Assembly (NCBI GenBank): GCA_018268755.1
Contig: JAFDVW010000003.1
Span: 215,278-279,277 of the forward strand
Source: Acidobacteriota bacterium
GTDB lineage: Bacteria; Acidobacteriota; Terriglobia; Terriglobales; Acidobacteriaceae
DNA: 64,000 nt
Direction: 5' to 3'
The notes under the pieces are model-generated. The model saw nothing but the letters and a program-made list of their open reading frames with translations, searched no databases and was not told the origin of the DNA. This document shows, piece by piece, positions 43,743 to 53,209 of the stretch (position 1 is the first letter of the stretch; each line of letters starts with the position of its first letter). Position numbers and translations under genes: made by a program.

Positions 43743-43803
43743 GGGCGCGACGTTCCACAGAGGCAAGTCGAGGGGTAGCAAGGCTCTGTGTGGCGTCGCG
43801 CCC
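43743..43803. terminator. Large stem-loop after ino1
   Basis: A 20-base imperfect stem (GGGCGCGACGTTCCACAGAG / CTCTGTGTGGCGTCGCGCCC) with a 21-base loop, 24 bases after the ino1 stop. No T run follows, so it may stabilise the mRNA end rather than terminate. Confidence 0.5.
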
Positions 43804-43893
43804 TCTGGCCCTGGGCAGGCGTGAGCTTGCATTTCCCCAGGTGGCAGCGGTAGTCTTTTCCGGCCTCGATTCGCAAGCAGCTGGGAGGAGTCT

Positions 43894-44244
43894 ATGAGCC
43901 TAAAATTGGATACGCGCGTGGTGGACGGCGTGACCGTGGTTTCCGGCCAAGGCCGTATCGTGTTCGGCGAAGAGTCGACCGCGTTGCGGGGCACCCTGAA
44001 AGATCTGCTCACTTCGACCCGGCAAATCGTACTGAACCTTTCCGGCGTCAGCTACATTGATAGCGGCGGATTGGGCATGCTGGTGGGCGCCTATTCTTCC
44101 GCCCGTTCGGCAGGGGCGGACATCAAGCTGGCTGGGTTGGGCCAGCGCCTGCGCGACGTTCTACAGATCACCAAGCTGGTGACGGTGTTTGAGGTCTACG
44201 ACAGCGAGGCCCAAGCCATCGCCGCTTATCGCCGCACGGTGTAA
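43894..44244 (+). CDS. STAS-domain anti-sigma-factor antagonist
   Basis: A 116-residue SpoIIAA-like protein. The phosphorylation-site motif is SGVSYIDSGGLGML, with the candidate phosphoserine S57. Such proteins bind an anti-sigma kinase when unphosphorylated and are reactivated by a PP2C phosphatase. GGGAGGAG lies upstream of the ATG. The PP2C gene follows 105 bases later, giving the phosphatase half of a partner-switching module; no SpoIIAB/RsbW-type kinase is seen here. Confidence 0.88.
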   Translation: MSLKLDTRVVDGVTVVSGQGRIVFGEESTALRGTLKDLLTSTRQIVLNLSGVSYIDSGGLGMLVGAYSSARSAGADIKLAGLGQRLRDVLQITKLVTVFEVYDSEAQAIAAYRRTV

Positions 44245-44349
44245 GACCGCACACCCTGGTTTATGGCGTCTGGCGCAAGGAAAAGAAGCGGCCCACACTG
44301 CGCTCCCCGCGGTTACAATAGCTGCACGGCGCCGTTGGCCTGACTCGGC

Positions 44350-46026
44350 ATGAGCTTTCCAAGCCTCACCAACTCAAGTTCGCAAAGTGGATCCGGCCTG
44401 TTTCCCACACTGATTTTTGTTCAAGGGAACGAACAGCGCACCCTCAATCTCGACCGCTCGCCCTTCACCGTGGGCCGCAAGGTGGACAAAGACCTGGTGA
44501 TTGCCGATCCGCGGGTATCGCGCGATCACGCCGCCATTGTTTCCGAGATCGGCCAGTTTTCCGTGGTCGACCAGGGCAGCAAGCATGGGACCTTCGTCAA
44601 TGGAGAGCGGGTCGAACGCAAGGTCCTGGAGCGCAACGACCGGCTGGAATTTGGCATTCGCGATACCTCTTACGTCATCTTTCATCCCTACCATCCCTCG
44701 TCGAACACGGCGCGCGACTTCCTCAGCCAGATTTCCGGGATCCACATCTCGACCGAGACCACCGATCTGGAGAAGCTGACTCTGTTTCTGGAGGCGGCGC
44801 GCAAGCTGAATACCAGCGGAGTTCTGGATGAAATCCTGGTCACGGTGCTGGATGTCACGCTGACCCTGACGCGGGCCGAGCGGGCCTTCATTTTTCTCAA
44901 GAGCGAGGACGGCACACTTCGCCTGGCCGCGGGACGCAACGCCAAGGGCGAGCCCTTGTTGGATGACAAGACCATCTCCCACTCCATCCTGGAAGATGCG
45001 CTGAAGTCGAACTCCGAATTCATGATTACCGACACCAGCCAGTCGCTTGACTTGTCGGGCCGGCAAAGCATCGTGGCTTTTGATTTGCGGACCGTGATCT
45101 GCATCCCCTTGCGCAAGCCGCAGGTGCAGGCCACGCGGGGTGCGCAGGCAGCGCCTTCCGATGAGGCCATGGGCGTGCTCTATCTGGATTCCCGTTTTGC
45201 TTCGCGCGATATCACCAGCGTAAGCAATGACATTCTGCGCGCCATCGCGACAGAAGCCGCGTCGCTAGTGGAAAATGCGCGCCTGGTGCAGGCCGAGGAA
45301 GAGGCCCGCCGCTACCAGCAGGAGCTGTCCATTGCCGCGTCTATTCAGCAGGGCTTGATGGCGGTGACCATTCCCGAGGTCCCCTTCGCCCGTATGGATG
45401 GCAAGAACCTGTCTTGTAAAGAGATAGGCGGGGACTTCTTCGATGCCGTGAGCACCGACCATGGTTTGGCGGTGGTCCTGGCCGACGTCAGCGGCAAGGG
45501 GGTCTCGGCCGCCCTGCTGGCCTCGACTTTGCAGGGCATGATCTATTCCCAGCTCAGCGCCGGCATGGGACTGACCGACATCGTTTCCGCCGTAAACCGC
45601 TTCTTCACCCACAAGCATATCGGAGAAAAGTACGCCACGCTGGTGATCGCCCGCCTGGGCCGCGATGGGGAACTGGAGTATGTGAATTGCGGCCATGTGC
45701 CTCCGCTGCTGGTGTGCAATAACGAGGTCATCCGTCCCAGTCACGGCAATCTTCCCGTGGGCCTGCTGGCCGATGCCAGTTATTCCAGCGACCGCGCCGT
45801 ATTGCATCCCGGCGACAAATTGCTGCTGGTGACCGACGGGGTCACGGAGGCGGAGAACGCCGTGGGAGACTTCTTCGATAACGAGCGCTTGGAGCAGGTG
45901 GCGGCCAAGGGAGGCGCACTGACCGATGTGTTCACGGCGATTGCGGATTTCTGTGGGGGCACGCCCCTGAGCGACGATTGCACCGTGGTCGAGATGGTCT
46001 ACACCGGTGGCTCGCGAACGGACTGA
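44350..46026 (+). CDS. FHA-GAF-PP2C (SpoIIE/RsbU-type) serine phosphatase
   Basis: A 558-residue cytoplasmic regulator with three domains. FHA: about 21-113, with FTVGRKVDKDL, SRDHAAI and SKHGTFVNGERV, which binds phosphothreonine. GAF: about 140-325, containing VTVLDVTLTLTRAERAFIFL and AVCIPLRKP-like strands (VICIPLRKP). SpoIIE/PP2C: about 345-555, with CKEIGGDFFDAV, VVLADVSGKGVSAALLAS and LLLVTDGVTEAEN carrying the metal-binding aspartates. It should dephosphorylate a STAS antagonist, most simply the one encoded just upstream. The GAF and FHA parts suggest input from a small ligand and from a Ser/Thr kinase. Confidence 0.92.
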   Translation: MSFPSLTNSSSQSGSGLFPTLIFVQGNEQRTLNLDRSPFTVGRKVDKDLVIADPRVSRDHAAIVSEIGQFSVVDQGSKHGTFVNGERVERKVLERNDRLEFGIRDTSYVIFHPYHPSSNTARDFLSQISGIHISTETTDLEKLTLFLEAARKLNTSGVLDEILVTVLDVTLTLTRAERAFIFLKSEDGTLRLAAGRNAKGEPLLDDKTISHSILEDALKSNSEFMITDTSQSLDLSGRQSIVAFDLRTVICIPLRKPQVQATRGAQAAPSDEAMGVLYLDSRFASRDITSVSNDILRAIATEAASLVENARLVQAEEEARRYQQELSIAASIQQGLMAVTIPEVPFARMDGKNLSCKEIGGDFFDAVSTDHGLAVVLADVSGKGVSAALLASTLQGMIYSQLSAGMGLTDIVSAVNRFFTHKHIGEKYATLVIARLGRDGELEYVNCGHVPPLLVCNNEVIRPSHGNLPVGLLADASYSSDRAVLHPGDKLLLVTDGVTEAENAVGDFFDNERLEQVAAKGGALTDVFTAIADFCGGTPLSDDCTVVEMVYTGGSRTD

Positions 46027-46103
46027 CCCCCCGGCAAGATGGCCCTTCTGCGCCTTTTCTCCGGGGACTATAATTTGTTGAGGGTCCCGCCCGGGGTGTT
46101 GCC

Positions 46104-47099
46104 ATGAAGTCACGCCGCGCTCTCGCTTTCCTGCTGCCTGTGGTGATGGTGTGCGTGGCCCAGGCCGGCGATGCTCCCCGCATGTCCAGACAGACCCGCA
46201 TGGACCTCATTCGCGCCTTTACCTCGGAGCTGGTGTATATCCGCACGCCGTTTCCCATGGGGAAGAAGGGGTTGACCCTGAAAGATGGCGGTCTGACCCC
46301 CAGCGGGGACGAAATCCAGCAACTCATTGCCATGTGGGGACCGGCGGTCAAGCCGGGCGACCGGGCCATGATCAGCGCCATTCAGGTGAAGGACGATCGC
46401 ATCCGCTTTGAGATCAACGGCGGGCCGGTCAAGAAGCAGAAATGGTACCAGCGCATTCAGGTCGGGGCCGGCGGATCCATGACCTCGGTGGCCCCCAGCG
46501 ACCCCAACGCCAATCCGCGTGGCTCCTACGTGGACTTGGTATTCGACCACTATGTGCCGGAGATGAAGCCGGACGAGCTCAAAGACCTGCTGCGGCCGGT
46601 CTTTGATTTCAATGCCAAGTCCCCGGTAGAAGCTTATCTGGAGACCGTCCCTTCCAAAGCCAAAGAAGCGATCCAGAAACATGAAGTGCTGGTGGGCATG
46701 AACCGCGAGATGGTGATCTATGCCAAAGGCCGCCCCCCCAACAAGACCCGCGAGAAGGACGGCGAGACGGAATACGAAGAGTGGATCTATGGGCAGCCCC
46801 CGCAGGACGTGGATTTCGTGCGCTTCGTCGGCGACGAAGTAGTGCGGGTGGAAGTGATGAAGGTGAACGGCGAAAAAGTCATCCGCACGGAGAAGGAATT
46901 GGAACTCCAGCCGGTGACTGCGATAGCTGACCAGTCCGCGGAACAGCCGCGCGCTCCCAACGCGCCGAGCCTAAAGCGCCCGGGCGAAGACATGCCGGAC
47001 AACCAGCCGGTAGAACGGCAGAGGAAGACACCGGTCCCGCTGTCCGCCCCGCCGGACAACGGTCCGGGGAATGGTCCCCCAAGCGCCGGCCCGCAGTAG
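46104..47099 (+). CDS. Exported protein of unknown function
   Basis: A 331-residue secreted protein. Residues 1-22 are a signal peptide (ALAFLLPVVMVCVAQAGD). The mature part is mixed alpha/beta with a notable YIRTPFPMGKKGLTLKDGG segment and KEAIQKHEVLVGMNREMVIYAKGRPPNK, the latter resembling the repeat in SmpA/BamE-like small lipoproteins (VLVGM...). The last 70 residues are Pro/Gln/Asn rich and probably disordered. It lies 77 bases after the PP2C gene. Function is unknown; a cell-envelope role is inferred from export only. Confidence 0.7.
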   Translation: MKSRRALAFLLPVVMVCVAQAGDAPRMSRQTRMDLIRAFTSELVYIRTPFPMGKKGLTLKDGGLTPSGDEIQQLIAMWGPAVKPGDRAMISAIQVKDDRIRFEINGGPVKKQKWYQRIQVGAGGSMTSVAPSDPNANPRGSYVDLVFDHYVPEMKPDELKDLLRPVFDFNAKSPVEAYLETVPSKAKEAIQKHEVLVGMNREMVIYAKGRPPNKTREKDGETEYEEWIYGQPPQDVDFVRFVGDEVVRVEVMKVNGEKVIRTEKELELQPVTAIADQSAEQPRAPNAPSLKRPGEDMPDNQPVERQRKTPVPLSAPPDNGPGNGPPSAGPQ

Positions 47100-47182
47100 G
47101 GAAGTGATGCCCAATTCCAGAGAACTCCATGGGGCAGCCCAAGACCTTCCAGGCCCTTTAGCGAAACTGTGAACTGAGTGGT

Positions 47183-47653
47183 CTACTCAGCCATCGGATG
47201 TTTCGATTTCAGCGCATAGTTGCGGGCCACGCCGAAGCCGGCCACTCCAATGTGCACGATGGAAACCCAGCGTTCAATTTTGTGGTGGTTGGTGCGATGC
47301 ATCCAGTAGGAAAGCCCGATGGACGCGGCAGTTCCGGCGGCTTCCAGCGCGGCGAAGCCGGCCGTATTGTTCACCACATCGTCGGGAATCAGGATTTCTT
47401 CGCGGCCGCGGGCCTGCATGTTGCGCGTGGAGGCGTAGTCCAGGCCGCGGAACACGCCGACCCCGGTAAAGAGCAGCACGTTTTTGCGGTCCCAGAAGGC
47501 ATGTTCTTCCGCGCGGACCGGCGCCTGTGCGCTGGGAGCGTCGAACCGAGGGGGCTCCGTCGGCGTCTGCTGGGCCGCCAGAGAGGCGACGAGCAGGATC
47601 GCGGCTCCAACGACCTTCCATATCTTTCCCGCCGTGTGCCGGGCGTCATGCAT
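47183..47653 (-). CDS. Membrane or exported protein of unknown function
   Basis: A 156-residue protein. An N-terminal signal or anchor (WKVVGAAILLVASLAAQ) is followed by a polar Pro/Ala stretch, then two weakly hydrophobic segments (NVLLFTGVGVFRGLDYAST and GFAALEAAGTAASIGLSYWM) and a final one (IVHIGVAGFGVARNYALK). The conserved-looking histidines in MHRTNHHKIERW stand out. No family is recognised. It is transcribed against icd. Confidence 0.55.
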   Translation of the reverse strand: MHDARHTAGKIWKVVGAAILLVASLAAQQTPTEPPRFDAPSAQAPVRAEEHAFWDRKNVLLFTGVGVFRGLDYASTRNMQARGREEILIPDDVVNNTAGFAALEAAGTAASIGLSYWMHRTNHHKIERWVSIVHIGVAGFGVARNYALKSKHPMAE

Positions 47654-47856
47654 TTCTGCATTGTATCGGCGCGCGCTGCCTCCTGCCGAGTTACTGAGGT
47701 GTGCCGCTGCGCTGGGCCGGGGCTGAAAATCCCCGGCTCAACCATAGGCCGGCCGCGTGCTTTCGCGGGTCTCCAGGCTTCGGAGAACGCGGTAGCTGGC
47801 TTCGAAAAATACCCAGTTCTTCTTCAATCTGCTTTCCCGCCGTCCTGATCAGCCTT

Positions 47857-47862
47857 TATAAT
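47857..47862 (+). promoter_or_regulatory. -10 box for icd
   Basis: TATAAT 32 bases before the icd ATG. The -35 region is poor. A strong ribosome site, ACGGAGG, lies seven bases before the ATG. Confidence 0.5.
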
Positions 47863-47894
47863 GAAGGGTTTTCCATATCCCACGGAGGTTTCTG

Positions 47895-49295
47895 ATGGCT
47901 TCATATAACGGTGTGGCTGTGCCCACGAATGGCGCGCCCATCCAATACGCGAACGGCCAATACCAGGTGCCGGACAATCCGATCATTCCCTTTATCGAGG
48001 GAGACGGAACCGGCCGAGATATCTGGAAGGCTTCGCAGCGCGTGTTCGACGCGGCAGTCGACAAGGCTTACCAGGGCAAGCGCCGCGTGGTGTGGTACGA
48101 AGTCTTCGCCGGCGAAAAGGCCAAGGCGAAGTTCGATACCTGGATGCCGGAAGATTCGGTCACGGCCATTCGCGATTTCCGTGTCGCCATCAAGGGACCT
48201 TTGACCACGCCTGTGGGCGGCGGTATCCGCTCGCTGAACGTCACCCTGCGCCAGACCCTCGATCTCTATTCCTGCGTCCGCCCGGTGCGTTACTACAAGG
48301 GCGTGCCTTCCCCGGTGAAGCATCCTGAACGCATGGACATCATCATCTTCCGCGAGAACACCGAGGATGTGTATGCCGGGGTGGAGTGGGAGCAGGGAAC
48401 TGCGGAAGCCGCCAAGCTCATCGAGTTCCTGAACAAAGAAATGCTCAAGGGCGGCAAGAAGCAGATTCGCCTGGATTCCGGCGTGGGCATCAAGCCTATC
48501 TCCATCACCGGGACCAAACGCCTGGTGCGTATGGCCATTGAAGAGGCCCTGCGCCAAGGACGTAAGAGCGTCACTCTGGTTCACAAGGGCAACATTCAGA
48601 AGTTCACCGAAGGCGCCTTCCGCAAGTGGGGATACGAGCTGGCGACGCAGGAGTTCCGCGACCAGGTCGTCACCGAAAACGAGAGCTGGATCCTCGACAA
48701 CAAGGATAAGAACCCCAATCTGACGGTGGAAGAAAATGCGGCCCTGATCGAGCCCGGCCTGGAATTCGCTCCGCCGGAATTCCGCCAGTCGATCTACAAG
48801 GAAGTGAAATCGGTGCTGGATACGATCTACGCCACGCATGGCAAGGGAGCGTGGAAGAAGAAACTCATGATCAACGACCGTATTGCCGATTCTATCTTCC
48901 AGCAGATCGTGACCCGGCCGGAGGAATATTCGGTGCTGGCGACCCCGAATTTGAACGGGGACTACATCTCCGACGCCTGCGCCGCCCAGGTGGGTGGTTT
49001 GGGCATTGCGCCGGGCGCCAACATTGGCGCCGGTTATGCCGTTTTTGAGGCGACCCACGGCACGGCCCCCAAGTATGCCGACAAGGACGTGATCAATCCT
49101 GGTTCTGTGATTCTTTCCGGTGTCATGCTGTTCCGCTTTCTGGGGTGGAACGAAGCGGCCGACCTGATCGAACAAGGCATGGAGCGCACCATTGAGCAGA
49201 AGAAGGTCACCTACGACTTTGAGCGGCTCATGCCGGGCGCCACCAAGGTCAAAACCAGCGAGTTTGCGACGTACATGATCGAAAACATGAAGTAG
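47895..49295 (+). CDS. icd: NADP-dependent isocitrate dehydrogenase
   Basis: A 466-residue TCA-cycle enzyme of the E. coli type. The N-terminus shows [14 protein letters not shown]; the substrate loop [18 protein letters not shown] keeps the serine that AceK phosphorylates in E. coli. The coenzyme loop [17 protein letters not shown] has the Lys-Tyr pair that marks NADP preference. It is somewhat longer than the 416-residue E. coli enzyme. mdh follows after 84 bases, so both probably share a transcript ending at 50324. A second, NAD-type enzyme is at the left edge of the window. Confidence 0.95.
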   Translation: MASYNGVAVPTNGAPIQYANGQYQVPDNPIIPFIEGDGTGRDIWKASQRVFDAAVDKAYQGKRRVVWYEVFAGEKAKAKFDTWMPEDSVTAIRDFRVAIKGPLTTPVGGGIRSLNVTLRQTLDLYSCVRPVRYYKGVPSPVKHPERMDIIIFRENTEDVYAGVEWEQGTAEAAKLIEFLNKEMLKGGKKQIRLDSGVGIKPISITGTKRLVRMAIEEALRQGRKSVTLVHKGNIQKFTEGAFRKWGYELATQEFRDQVVTENESWILDNKDKNPNLTVEENAALIEPGLEFAPPEFRQSIYKEVKSVLDTIYATHGKGAWKKKLMINDRIADSIFQQIVTRPEEYSVLATPNLNGDYISDACAAQVGGLGIAPGANIGAGYAVFEATHGTAPKYADKDVINPGSVILSGVMLFRFLGWNEAADLIEQGMERTIEQKKVTYDFERLMPGATKVKTSEFATYMIENMK

Positions 49296-50306
<1,011 letters not shown>

Positions 50307-50323
50307 GGATATTTAGCGATGTG

Positions 50324-50352
50324 AAAAATCCCGCCCCATAGGCGGGATTTTT
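50324..50352. terminator. Intrinsic terminator after mdh
   Basis: A 12-base-pair stem (AAAAATCCCGCC / GGCGGGATTTTT) with a five-base loop, ending in a T run on the plus strand. The A run on the left allows action from the convergent cyclophilin side as well. Confidence 0.88.
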
Positions 50353-50371
50353 TGTTGGTATTTTGTGTCCG

Positions 50372-50899
50372 CTACACCCTCTCAATCACCACCGACTGCA
50401 CCACTACATCCTTGTTCGGCTTGTCCTGACGGTTGCGGGGCACATTCACGATCTTTTCCGCCACCTCATATCCCTCGACCACCTCGCCAAAAATGGTGTG
50501 ATTACCGGTGAGCCAGGTGGTGGGGGCCACGGTAATGAAGAACTGCGAGCCATTGGTGTTGGGGCCGGCGTTGGCCATGGCCAGTTTCCCCGGCTTGTCA
50601 AACTTGTGGGGAGAGCCTTTGGTCTCATCCTCAAACTGATACCCGGGGCCGCCAAAGCCGGTACCGGCCGGATCTCCGCCCTGGATCATGAAGTTGGGGA
50701 TCACGCGATGAAAAATGGTCCCATCGTAGAGCTTGTCGGAGCTTTTCTTGCGCGATACGGGATGCGACCACTCGCGCTTGCCTTCCGCCAGCTCGGTGAA
50801 GTTGGCGACGGTCTTGGGGGCTTCTTTCTCAAACAGGCGGCACACGATGGTGCCTTCGGAGGTCGTGAACACTGCGTAGGTGCCGGGTTGGCGGGACAT
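50372..50899 (-). CDS. Cyclophilin-type peptidyl-prolyl isomerase (cytoplasmic)
   Basis: A 175-residue PPIase. Catalytic motifs are FHRVIPNFMIQGGDPAGTG, GKLAMANAGPNTNGSQFFIT and NHTIFGEVVEGYEV. It catalyses cis-trans isomerisation of proline bonds during folding. No signal peptide is seen, so it probably acts in the cytoplasm. A second cyclophilin with a signal peptide lies 77 bases upstream on the same strand; the two are probably a duplicated pair, with a word-like repeat between them. Confidence 0.92.
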   Translation of the reverse strand: MSRQPGTYAVFTTSEGTIVCRLFEKEAPKTVANFTELAEGKREWSHPVSRKKSSDKLYDGTIFHRVIPNFMIQGGDPAGTGFGGPGYQFEDETKGSPHKFDKPGKLAMANAGPNTNGSQFFITVAPTTWLTGNHTIFGEVVEGYEVAEKIVNVPRNRQDKPNKDVVVQSVVIERV

Positions 50900-50916
50900 A
50901 GAAATCCTTTCGTAAA

Positions 50917-50950
50917 CAGTCGTTGGTCGTTCGTCTTTGGTCGTTTGGGC
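50917..50950. repeat. Word-like tandem repeat (GTCGTTNGTCGTT type)
   Basis: CAGTCGTTGGTCGTTCGTCT followed by TTGGTCGTTTGG between the two cyclophilin genes is a degenerate tandem of a 6-8 base GTCGTT unit. Confidence 0.6.
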
Positions 50951-50976
50951 TTGAAGCCAAGCTTGAATGACTTCCG

Positions 50977-51720
50977 TTATTGCGGAGTGGCTGGCTTCGC
51001 TGCCGGTTTCGCGGGAGTCGTCTTGGCTGCGGGACGTGCTCCCGTAGCCGGGCGAGCGGCCGCCGCCGGGCCGCGCACGATCGCAATATGGGTGATCTTG
51101 ACCGGATGAAACGGCCGGTCATTGCTGGGATCGCGGCCCATGCGCGCGATTTGTTTGACCAGCGCGACGCTGGCATCGTCGCACTGCCCAAAGATCGTAT
51201 GGCGGCCGTTAAGGTGGGGTGTCGCCACCTCGGTGATGAAGAACTGCGAGCCATTGGTGTTGGGGCCGGAGTTGGCCATGGCCAGACGTCCGGGACGATC
51301 AAAGGTCAGGGCGGGCAACACGATTTCGTCTTTGAAACTGTAGCCGGGATCGCCCGATCCGTTGCCGGCAGGGTCGCCGCCCTGGATCATGAAGTCGGGA
51401 ATCACACGGTGAAAAATCGTTCCATCGTATAGAGGAACCCCGTGCTTGGTGACCTTACTGGCGGGGTTTTTCCAGTCCTTGGTGCCGGAGGCCAGGCCAA
51501 TGAAATTGGCCACCGTGACCGGGGTCTGCTTCTCAAACAGGGTGCAGGTCAGTTTACCTACTGTGGTATTGATGACGGCCACGGGATTGGCTGAAGTCGT
51601 CGTTGCCGGGGCGGCCGGCCGGGCCGGGGAAATGGGCTTCTTGGGGGCTGCGGCTTGCGACCATCCCAGGACGGTCAGGGAAAAGCCCAGCCCGAGCACA
51701 GCACAGAATCTGGATATCAT
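50977..51720 (-). CDS. Cyclophilin-type peptidyl-prolyl isomerase (exported)
   Basis: A 247-residue PPIase. Residues 1-23 are a signal peptide (MISRFCAVLGLGFSLTVLGW). The cyclophilin domain (about 46-205) has FHRVIPDFMIQGGDPAGNG, GRLAMANSGPNTNGSQFFIT and RHTIFGQCDDASV. The Ala/Pro/Lys-rich linker before it and the tail after it (ARPAAKTTPAKPAAKP) look disordered. It should fold periplasmic or outer-membrane proteins. The frame is open 20 residues upstream; ATG 51720 has GAGGAGGA in front and begins the signal peptide, so it is used. Confidence 0.9.
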   Translation of the reverse strand: MISRFCAVLGLGFSLTVLGWSQAAAPKKPISPARPAAPATTTSANPVAVINTTVGKLTCTLFEKQTPVTVANFIGLASGTKDWKNPASKVTKHGVPLYDGTIFHRVIPDFMIQGGDPAGNGSGDPGYSFKDEIVLPALTFDRPGRLAMANSGPNTNGSQFFITEVATPHLNGRHTIFGQCDDASVALVKQIARMGRDPSNDRPFHPVKITHIAIVRGPAAAARPATGARPAAKTTPAKPAAKPATPQ

Positions 51721-51817
51721 GCATTCCTCCTCACCTTGCCTTCGACGCATGCCGAGGCAAACGCGTTGCCAGCGGCACAATCCGCGTCAGGGCAACGGGA
51801 TATTTTACGCCAGCCCG

Positions 51818-53065
51818 CTACCTGGAAGTGCCGGCTTGCAGCTCCCGGCTCACTTTTTCGGCTGTGCGGAATACACGTAGTAAATTGCCCCCCAGAATCT
51901 TGTGGATGTCGTCGGCGCTGTAGCCGCGGTCCAGCAAGGCCTGGGTGATTTTCGGCAGATCAGCGGCCGAATCGATGCCCTGGGGGGTGGCGCCACTGAC
52001 GCCGTCGAAGTCCGATCCCAGGCCCACATGGTCCACGCCGGCCACTTTGGCGACATGATCGATGTGGTCGATCAAGACTTTCAGCGGCGGGCGGGGAATT
52101 TTCGCATTCCACTCGCGTTCGATGCGGTCAATATCCAGGTAGGTCACGGTTTTCCCGGCGGCTTTTTGCTGCTCCACGTAGGCTTTGACGGCCGCCTCGG
52201 AGGCGTTCTTCTGGGCTTCGGCCGCCTTGCGGAAGTCATCGCTGAGAAACGCACTGTAGAAATTCACCTGCACCACGCCGCCATTCCTGGCGACCGCTTG
52301 CAGCATGTCGTCGGTCATGTTGCGGGGATGGTTGGTCAGGGCCCGCGCCGAGGAGTGCGAGGCGATGACTGGGGCCTTCGTGGTGGCCAGGGTGTCCCAG
52401 AAGGTCTTGTCCGAGACGTGGGAAATATCCACCAGCATGCCCAGGCGGTTCATCTCGCGGACCACGTCCTTGCCGAAATCGCTCAGGCCGTTGTGATGTG
52501 GGACTTTGGCGTCATTGATGTCGCCCGAGGAGTCGGCCCATTCGTTGCTGTTGGACCAGCTCAATGTCATGTAGCGCACACCCAGGCGATAGAAATCGCG
52601 CAGCAGGCGAATATCGTTCTCAATGGAGTGGCCGCCTTCAATGCCCATGAGCGCAGCCAGCTTGTGTTCTTTGTGGGCGCGTTCTATATCGGCGACCGAG
52701 TACGCCATCATCATCCGGTCGGGATGGCGCGCGGCCTGTTCATACACCGAGTCGATCAGGTCCAGGGTGCGCTTGGCGAAGTGGCCCTGGTTGGTCTCCG
52801 GCTCCGCCCAAATGGAGAAAAATTCCGCCCCCAGATTGCCGGCGCGGGCTTTGTCCAGGCTGATGTGGCCGACGTCCCTGGGATCGGTGTTGCCGATGTC
52901 ATAGCCTTCGTCCACGAAGCGCTGCGGGGTGTCGGCGTGAGTGTCGACGATGAGGGCCGAATCATGGATGGCACGGGCCTGGGCGCTCATGCCAACTCCG
53001 GACTGGGCCAACAGGATTCCCGATAAGAGCAAAGGGCAGGCAAGCAAAGCAAACTTGGTTTTCAT
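51818..53065 (-). CDS. Membrane dipeptidase (renal-dipeptidase family)
   Basis: A 415-residue exported zinc peptidase. A signal peptide (ALLACPLLLSGILLAQ) starts at the chosen ATG (53065); the open frame continues 13 residues further. Zinc ligands are visible in IVDTHADTPQRF (His-x-Asp), the central GIEGGHSIEND, IASHSSARALTNHPRNM and DHVGLGSDFDGV. The family (M19) cleaves dipeptides and, in some members, D-amino-acid-containing ones. It is divergent from the NCS2 permease gene 145 bases away. Confidence 0.92.
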   Translation of the reverse strand: MKTKFALLACPLLLSGILLAQSGVGMSAQARAIHDSALIVDTHADTPQRFVDEGYDIGNTDPRDVGHISLDKARAGNLGAEFFSIWAEPETNQGHFAKRTLDLIDSVYEQAARHPDRMMMAYSVADIERAHKEHKLAALMGIEGGHSIENDIRLLRDFYRLGVRYMTLSWSNSNEWADSSGDINDAKVPHHNGLSDFGKDVVREMNRLGMLVDISHVSDKTFWDTLATTKAPVIASHSSARALTNHPRNMTDDMLQAVARNGGVVQVNFYSAFLSDDFRKAAEAQKNASEAAVKAYVEQQKAAGKTVTYLDIDRIEREWNAKIPRPPLKVLIDHIDHVAKVAGVDHVGLGSDFDGVSGATPQGIDSAADLPKITQALLDRGYSADDIHKILGGNLLRVFRTAEKVSRELQAGTSR

Positions 53066-53209
53066 GGCGTTTTGGTCGACAAGGATTGTATAGCAAGAAA
53101 GCACCCGGCCGGCCCGACGGGACGAGGCTTTGCCGTAAGGGCCGGCAGGAGGGTCCGCCGCGCAAATCCAACTTGGTTCCTTCCCCCGCTCGCGATATCC
53201 TGCTCTGCC

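Noticed and set aside
51902..53026. A 374-codon plus-strand frame opposite the membrane dipeptidase
   Set aside because: Antisense shadow; zinc ligands and a signal peptide support the minus-strand gene.
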